Position numbers and translations under genes: made by a program. The notes beneath the pieces are model-generated. The model was not told where the DNA came from, ran no database searches, and saw only the letters and a program-made list of their open reading frames with translations. 37,237 bases of DNA from JANRLT01 sp041736895 (GTDB lineage Bacteria; Planctomycetota; Planctomycetia; Pirellulales; JALHPA01): the NCBI GenBank assembly GCA_041736895.1, contig JBGSSS010000066.1:1-37237 (forward strand). Reading direction: 5' to 3'. The number at the start of each line of letters is the position of its first letter. Within the stretch, counting starts at the first letter, position 1. Positions 32,537 to 37,237 of this stretch are shown one piece after another.

Positions 32537-32602
32537 TAGCCCGCAGCGTAAGCAAGGGAATCAAGAGTGCAGGCTCTCCCTCGCTTACGCGTCGGGCTAC
32601 TA
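32534..32602. repeat. Planctomycete-type palindromic repeat between convergent genes, probable bidirectional terminator
   Basis: Left arm 32534-32559 (TAGTAGCCCG then GCGTAAGC and AGGGA) is the reverse complement of right arm 32577-32602 at 23 of 26 positions, with a 17-nt loop. The first TAG of the left arm is the stop codon of the PEP-synthase-like gene. The convergent phytol-kinase-like gene ends 22 nt beyond the right arm. No long T-run is present, but the hairpin would form in transcripts from either side. From memory, palindromes built on TAGCCCG and GCGTAAGCG are frequent between planctomycete genes. Confidence 0.85.
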
Positions 32603-32624
32603 AATACGCTCCAGTTCATTGACG

Positions 32625-33998
32625 TTAGCGCGGCGCCCAAACTGGAATAAGCTGCGCGGCCTGCAACGCGGCGTAAGCCACGACCGCGGCGCAGGCAATC
32701 ACACGGCGGATGCGATACGTCGGGCGGTCCGCCAGCGACCCAGAAGCACGGCCGACGAAACTTTGGAAGATGAATCCCGCCAAGAGCACCATTCCCAGCA
32801 CAGTGAACGGGGCGGACCAGGGAACATTCTTTTGCATCAGCCACGTGGGGAGCAGAATCAGCGCTGCGCTCAAGCATGTGATGGTAAAAATATTCCCTAA
32901 AGAGAGCCGGCGCTTCTGGGCTTGATCCCTATCCGCCAAACGTACGGCACCGAGGGTGACGAGAGCCAGGTTCGCCACGAGAAAAGGCCCAAAACATGCG
33001 GCGTATAACTCCTTTCGATCTGCGTTCCAACCCCAGTTGGCAAGGGCGAGCGCGGCGAATGGAAGGAGAAACTCCTGGGTCATGCGCTGTGATCGAAAAC
33101 GTTCTCCGCGCGCATATCTGCTGCGCACGAGCAAGAAAAATGCGATGCAGAGCAAGATCGGCACGGCCCAATCAATCGAGCCCAGCGAGTACGCCGCATA
33201 GGTCATCAGCATGACGATTAGCGTTGCGCCGACATTCGTCGATTGGCTCACCCAGCCAGCGATGCCGACCACCATGACGATTGCCGCTAGTCCGCTGAGT
33301 TGAATCAAGATTTCAGACTCGTCGCAGCGCAAGAGTTTGGTCAGGAGCAGAAACGTTCCCAACGGCAGCCACAGGTTGTCGCGCCCGCGCAAGGCGATTG
33401 CTTCGAAGGTGGCGACAAGGATCGCGGTGATCAACGCCGCGCTAAGGCGCACAGTCACCGAAGGATATTCAGCCTGCGGCCAAAGAAACAACGGTCCGGC
33501 AACGACCACGAAAGTGGCCAGGAAGCAGACCAATGAACCTTCGAAGCTTTTATAGTCACCGTCAACTTGATAGCGATGTCTTCCAAATCGTTTCCCGACC
33601 AATGCGGCCAAGGTGTCCGAAACGGCTAAGACCAGCACACAGATCACATAGAGCCACGGACGTCCTTCGGTCAGCACGAACAACAAGAATACAACGATCG
33701 GAAAGTATTCGACGCCCCAACTCTCGCTACGCACGGAATAGAGACTCGGCAAAAAACCGCTGTACCTGCCGAAAAGGAACACTGCCAGCAATCCAATTGA
33801 CATCGCCAACACGACCCAATGCGATTCGATCAAAAATGGAATGACCAGCGCGAAGATTCCTCCGCCGCAATGAACCAACTTCCGCGACCACTCGGGTTTC
33901 GCTGCGCCGCGCCGCGTCCAGAACTCGGCGACGGCGAGGATCGCAAGAAATCCTGCGCTGAGAAGAACGCCCATGAGAATGTCGTGCGTGGTCGTCAT
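32625..33998 (-). CDS. Phytol/dolichol-kinase-like integral membrane protein
   Basis: The 457-residue protein has about a dozen membrane segments. The kinase signature is in the N-terminal half: WSRKLVHCGGGIFAL near residue 40, then SDTLAALVGKRFGRHRYQVD and KSFEGSLVCF near residues 128-160. These match CTP-dependent phytol and dolichol kinases (G/S-D-T-xA-x-x-x-G and KS-x-EG). Members phosphorylate polyprenols or phytol at the membrane. The protein is longer than typical phytol kinases (~200-300 residues). The extra C-terminal ~200 residues add membrane segments of unknown role. Its ATG overlaps the stop of the DUF3419 gene by one base (TAATG). With UbiA it suggests that a prenyl alcohol is phosphorylated and then used for prenyl transfer. 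Confidence 0.8.
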   Translation of the reverse strand: MTTTHDILMGVLLSAGFLAILAVAEFWTRRGAAKPEWSRKLVHCGGGIFALVIPFLIESHWVVLAMSIGLLAVFLFGRYSGFLPSLYSVRSESWGVEYFPIVVFLLFVLTEGRPWLYVICVLVLAVSDTLAALVGKRFGRHRYQVDGDYKSFEGSLVCFLATFVVVAGPLFLWPQAEYPSVTVRLSAALITAILVATFEAIALRGRDNLWLPLGTFLLLTKLLRCDESEILIQLSGLAAIVMVVGIAGWVSQSTNVGATLIVMLMTYAAYSLGSIDWAVPILLCIAFFLLVRSRYARGERFRSQRMTQEFLLPFAALALANWGWNADRKELYAACFGPFLVANLALVTLGAVRLADRDQAQKRRLSLGNIFTITCLSAALILLPTWLMQKNVPWSAPFTVLGMVLLAGFIFQSFVGRASGSLADRPTYRIRRVIACAAVVAYAALQAAQLIPVWAPR

Positions 33999-35107
33999 TA
34001 GCGGACCTGCTCGACGACAAAGGCACTGTAGAAAAACGCGCGATCGCGGAAGAAACAGTCCTCGGCTAACTGATCTAGCGATTCGATGCGTGCGGCAAAA
34101 GGCTCGGGACGCTTTCGCGGGACGAGCATGTTCCAGTACGCCAGGCGTGCGCCAGGGCGAGCGTTCTCAATCAAGCGGCCATAGACGCTTTGCGTCAGCT
34201 CAGGCCCCATGTATTCGAAGATGTCGGACAAATTGAACCCGTCCCAACCTTCGCCTCGATGTGTCTTTGCCACTTCATCGATGGGACCATGCGCCAACGT
34301 GATTCGCTCCACGCCTCGGCGCAGCTCCGAGTATTTATCAGGCGCGAGGTACGTCGGCAGCGCCGGCCGAAAATTGCCCGTGACGATGTACTGCAGGAAC
34401 GGGTTCTCGTCGTTCGGGAGTTCGATCAGCGCATGCCGCGTTCGGGCGAGAATCCGATCTCCGACCGAACCTTCGACGTAGCGGAAGAACTCGGGGTCGC
34501 GTCCCAAGCGGCCCATCACCGTACGGCTGAAGAAGATTTTGAACAACCAGCGCCAGCGGCGATTGTTCCAGCGCTGCTCGTAAAAAGTTTCGCGCTCGGC
34601 GCGCGATTTCTTTTGCAGCAGCTCTTGAACCTTCGCGCGTGAATGAATTAGCGACAGCACACGCTTGCGAAAGAGGTGAAAGTACTTCTCGAACTTGCCG
34701 CCATGAATCAAACCCTCGGCGAGTGTCGCGGAATTGGCGTCCCAATACGCCGCGGTGTTTACCGAAAGCCCGCCGCGTAATTTTGCATAGACCGACAATC
34801 GCTCCGCGTGCTCAGCGACGCCGAGAAATGCCAGCAGCTCGTCGTAATCGAGCGCTCGAATCGCTGCGATTCGCAATTCGGCGCAAGCCAACTGCGGCAT
34901 GCTCAAATCCGCGGCAACAACGTCCGCTCCGGCAGCAGCTAGCGCTATCGCATTGTCGCCGGCCGACGCGATGGACAAGATTCTTTTGCCCGGCGCTGGT
35001 TCGAGGGCCGTGAGCAGCAACTCTGCATCTTCCCAGCAGTTCGCGTAACGCACGATGCCGAAGTCGGCTCGTTCTTGAATCGCCTGCTCTGTGGTTGCCC
35101 CATTCAC
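33998..35107 (-). CDS. DUF3419 / BtaA-like 3-amino-3-carboxypropyl transferase
   Basis: The 369-residue cytoplasmic protein has the DUF3419 pattern: VRYANCWEDAELLLTAL near residue 20, ILSIASAGDNAIALAAAG as the SAM-binding loop, VVAADLSMPQLACAELRIAA, and near the middle GKFEKYFHLFRKRVL. It ends with GFNLSDIFEYM and LAYWNMLVPRKRP. BtaA uses S-adenosylmethionine as donor of an aminocarboxypropyl group to diacylglycerol, the first step to betaine lipids. BtaB, the N-methyltransferase that completes diacylglyceryl-trimethylhomoserine, is not in the window, so the product may be unmethylated or the acceptor may differ. The start (ATG 35107) overlaps the HMG-CoA reductase stop by 4 nt (ATGA), and the stop overlaps the kinase start. 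Confidence 0.85.
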   Translation of the reverse strand: MNGATTEQAIQERADFGIVRYANCWEDAELLLTALEPAPGKRILSIASAGDNAIALAAAGADVVAADLSMPQLACAELRIAAIRALDYDELLAFLGVAEHAERLSVYAKLRGGLSVNTAAYWDANSATLAEGLIHGGKFEKYFHLFRKRVLSLIHSRAKVQELLQKKSRAERETFYEQRWNNRRWRWLFKIFFSRTVMGRLGRDPEFFRYVEGSVGDRILARTRHALIELPNDENPFLQYIVTGNFRPALPTYLAPDKYSELRRGVERITLAHGPIDEVAKTHRGEGWDGFNLSDIFEYMGPELTQSVYGRLIENARPGARLAYWNMLVPRKRPEPFAARIESLDQLAEDCFFRDRAFFYSAFVVEQVR

Positions 35108-36405
35108 GGCGTCTGCTCCTCGCTAGGCTTATTCTGCCGGCCATAGTGAGCGTGCGCTTGTCCAAAATCACCCGCGCTCATCGCGCCGATGATCGAGATT
35201 TCGCCGGCGAGTACGGTCGCCGCGCAAATCTCGGCGAACTTTGGCGCTTTGCCCGTGCCGACGCAGTCCAGCATCTGAAGGCACTCCCGCGCCGTGGGCA
35301 AGCGCGTGCCGCCGCCCACCGTGCCGACGATCAAATTCGGCAAACTGACTGAGACGTAGAGATCGCCTTCGCTCGTCGTATCCATGCGTGTGACGCCGAT
35401 CGCCGCTTCGGAAACGCACGCCGCGTCTTGTCCACACGCAATAAAGAGCGCAGCGAGCGCATTGGCGTAATGCCCCTGCACGCCGATCGAGCCGCTTTGA
35501 ACACCGCCGAGCACAGAGATTTGCCAATACCGAATCATTCGCTCGACATCCGTATGCAAAAATTTGCGCACGAGTTTTTTATCGATCACGGCCTCGGCGA
35601 CGACCTTTTTTCCGCGTGCTGTAAGGAACGCGGCGGCCGTTGCTTTTTTGTCACCCGAGAGATTGCCGTCCAAAAACCAATGCTCCGGTGCGACCGGCGC
35701 GCCCTCAAGCAACTTATGCACAATGGCTTCCGACGCGATCGTCACCATGTTCTGCCCTGCGGCGTCGCCGGGATGAAACTCCAACACGAGATAGAGTTCT
35801 TTACCCAGAAGGCACGGCTTGACGTCTTGCAAGCAGCAATATCGTGACGTGGCGGCGACCGCTTCCTGCAACCGATCGAATTGGCCGACGGCCCAGGTCA
35901 AGAAACGCCCCGCCGCAAGCATGTCGTGAAAGACAAAGCACGGCGCGCGGGCGACCGATTCGGTCAGGCACGCCGCGGTCACCCCGCCGCACTGGCTCGC
36001 CAGATACGCGCCGCGATGATACGACGCCACGAGCGCTCCTTCGGTCGTCGCCAGCGGCACAAAAAAATCGCCGTGCGCATGCAAACCATTGACGCGCAGC
36101 GGGCCGATAGCGCCAACCGGAATCCGCGCGAACCCGATCAGATTTTCAACGTTCCCGCTCAATTGTTCGGGCGTTGGTTCCGCCTCGATCCCATTCAAGC
36201 AGTCCGTGTGGACACCGAATTCTTCCAACAAGCGTCGCCGCGCTGCAACTCCGGCAGCGCTGTAATCCGTCGTCCCTGTCAATCGTTGCGGCAGCGGTTC
36301 CTCGTCCGGAGACCGCGGCCGGCAACGAGTAAACTCGGGATCGTCTGCCGCTCGTGCTTGGATCGTGCGTAAAAGTTCTTGGGCATGAACATTGGAAATC
36401 GGCAT
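35104..36405 (-). CDS. HMG-CoA reductase (class I-like)
   Basis: The 433-residue protein is soluble and contains the full catalytic set. ENLIGFARIPVGAIGPL begins the domain and the active-site glutamate is E122 in ATTEGALVASYHRGA. GDAAGQNMVT is the dinucleotide loop, K253/K254 lie in SGDKKATA, D327 in ACGQDAACVSEAA, and a catalytic-type histidine (H418 or H420) in QAHAHYGR near the C-terminus. Class I enzymes reduce HMG-CoA to mevalonate with NADPH. There is no membrane anchor, unlike eukaryotic forms. The end lacks the usual HNRS sequence but keeps a histidine. It heads the three-gene operon and could supply mevalonate, or the HMG skeleton itself, to the cluster's product. Start ATG 36405 has no strong ribosome site. 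Confidence 0.88.
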   Translation of the reverse strand: MPISNVHAQELLRTIQARAADDPEFTRCRPRSPDEEPLPQRLTGTTDYSAAGVAARRRLLEEFGVHTDCLNGIEAEPTPEQLSGNVENLIGFARIPVGAIGPLRVNGLHAHGDFFVPLATTEGALVASYHRGAYLASQCGGVTAACLTESVARAPCFVFHDMLAAGRFLTWAVGQFDRLQEAVAATSRYCCLQDVKPCLLGKELYLVLEFHPGDAAGQNMVTIASEAIVHKLLEGAPVAPEHWFLDGNLSGDKKATAAAFLTARGKKVVAEAVIDKKLVRKFLHTDVERMIRYWQISVLGGVQSGSIGVQGHYANALAALFIACGQDAACVSEAAIGVTRMDTTSEGDLYVSVSLPNLIVGTVGGGTRLPTARECLQMLDCVGTGKAPKFAEICAATVLAGEISIIGAMSAGDFGQAHAHYGRQNKPSEEQTP

Positions 36406-37104
36406 ATCTTGCTCAATTCAACTTGCTTAAAAAGCATTCTCCGGCCGTGAATCAAAGAAGCATCATCTTAACTCAGAAACAGCCCTCTGTAGACCGCAAC
36501 TAGGCGGCATCCCGTCTCAAGGAATGCAACGCAGTTCCGATATTCACGGAGATTTGACAGTTACGCGCTCCTTCGGTTCAACCGATAGCTTTTACTCAAC
36601 AGATGATGCCTCCTGTTTCATTTTCCTGCCAACAAAGTCCATTAAACCCAACTCAAAACGACTTCTTGCTAACGAAAGCAGTGAATCGATGCCATGTTCA
36701 TGATTGATCGAGAACTCGCAGAACCATCAAGCAAAGTTCGACAGGCCAGCGCAGCTGAATTCGGACCTCGACTGATGAGGCTTTTGCTAGATGAACTACC
36801 CCTATCCAGTAGTGCTTACCTGTCCAACGCCGAACCTAATCGCGATTCAACCGAAAATTTCCTTGAGTTCACATCAACCACCAGGTGGATTGGTTCTGAA
36901 ACGCCTCGGTCGGTTTCATTTCGATTACTTGTAATTTTATTTTCAGGAATGCCAGCCGCGTTCAGCGAGTAATTAACTCAACAATAATTTCAACCTTTGC
37001 CGTTACTACAGTGAAATAAAGCAAAACGGACAGATTTACCCTGGATTTATAAATCTGCGTATAGCAAACATCACGAAACGCAAAAAAACAATAGATAAAT
37101 CAGA
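36406..37104. other. Gene-poor stretch between the HMG-CoA reductase operon and the IS-like end
   Basis: It must hold the promoter of the leftward operon, but I cannot identify it. A 92-codon frame at 36694-36972 has no recognisable motif and an unlikely composition, so I do not call it a gene. A palindrome (CAGATTTA 37031-37038 / TAAATCTG 37050-37057) lies near the right end and may mark an old insertion boundary. The A/T content is higher than in the neighbouring genes. Confidence 0.5.
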
Positions 37105-37150
37105 ACCACCAGTAGAACTGGTGGTATGAGGAAGGCCCCTAAAAGGGGCC
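37105..37150. repeat. Two adjacent hairpins at the end of an IS200/IS605-like element
   Basis: Hairpin 1 is ACCACCAGT-AGA-ACTGGTGGT (37105-37125), a perfect 9-bp stem. Hairpin 2 is GGCCCCT-AAA-AGGGGCC (37134-37150), a perfect 7-bp stem. They lie 12 nt downstream of the stop of the partial transposase gene. Subterminal hairpins recognised by the Y1 transposase are a hallmark of IS200/IS605 ends. Confidence 0.7.
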
Positions 37151-37162
37151 GTGGGTTAAAGG

Positions 37163-37237
37163 TTACTCGTGGTCATCAAACAGGCCCCGTTCCTGATCCC
37201 GCTCGTCTTTCTCCTGTTCCTGGATGTAGCGGCGGAT
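37163..37237 (-). CDS. IS200/IS605-like Y1 transposase, C-terminal 24 residues (rest outside window)
   Basis: The - strand frame running in from the right edge encodes IRRYIQEQEKDERDQERGLF then DDHE and TAA. The IRRYIQEQE segment resembles the final helix of single-strand-DNA transposases of the IS200/IS605 and REP-associated (RAYT) groups, after the catalytic tyrosine region. Only this tail is visible, so the assignment rests on a short match plus the two hairpins at 37105-37150. The catalytic HUH and tyrosine residues lie outside. If correct, one end of the element lies in or just left of 37105. Confidence 0.6.
   Translation of the reverse strand: MRRYIQEQEKDERDQERGLFDDHE

Noticed and set aside
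36694..36972. 92-codon + strand frame
   Set aside because: No motif, no ribosome site and no coding-like composition that I can see; it may be chance.
1..37237. CRISPR arrays, tRNA and rRNA genes
   Set aside because: I saw no regularly spaced direct repeats, no tRNA-like clover pattern with a T-arm and no rRNA sequence, although a tRNA could be missed without a scan.

Overview
The window looks like a chromosomal segment of a planctomycete, probably from the Pirellula/Rhodopirellula side of the phylum. The indicators are a PEP-CTERM tail preceded by D-rich dockerin-like repeats, secreted sulfatase and SASA-type esterase genes, a five-haem c-type cytochrome paired with a sorbosone-dehydrogenase-like propeller, remnants of a planctomycete-type cytochrome domain, weak Shine-Dalgarno use, and palindromic repeats of a kind common in this phylum. 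This assignment rests on family content; no rRNA or other marker gene lies in the window.

Layout. 1-1058: the tail of a PEP-CTERM protein, a structured repeat and two broken gene remnants. 1030-3963: a large secreted S9B peptidase fused to what looks like a dead metallopeptidase domain. 3964-4811: a gene-poor stretch full of palindromes and T-runs. 4812-7908: a secreted SASA esterase and a secreted sulfatase, separated by a second copy of the structured repeat. 7948-13880: a lipid-modifying cluster (FAD amine oxidase, DUF1365, cyclopropane synthase, second methyltransferase, DUF1295) with a divergent DUF2177 gene. 14036-20066: an enolase-superfamily enzyme, a multihaem cytochrome, a sugar-dehydrogenase-like propeller and a lactonase-like amidohydrolase, which together could form an oxidative sugar or sugar-acid route. 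20139-24914: a DUF1624 membrane protein coupled to a cyanophycin-synthetase-like protein with two ATP-grasp/Mur-like modules, most of them lacking catalytic residues. 25267-25893: an orphan gene. 26059-36405: two convergent, tightly coupled operons. The + strand one encodes a double GNAT, an OleC-like AMP ligase, a UbiA-type prenyltransferase and a PEP-synthase-like phosphotransferase. The - strand one encodes HMG-CoA reductase, a DUF3419/BtaA-like enzyme and a phytol/dolichol-kinase-like enzyme. The right edge cuts into an IS200/IS605-like transposase.

The most interesting parts are four. First, the convergent isoprenoid/lipid cluster, whose enzyme set suggests an unrecognised prenyl or betaine-type lipid pathway. 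Second, the degenerate tandem cyanophycin-synthetase-like protein. Third, the two-copy 104-105 nt structured element, which shows a compensatory base-pair change between copies. Fourth, the cytochrome/propeller/lactonase/dehydratase gene set. Functions are read from motifs and remembered family features; no search was run.
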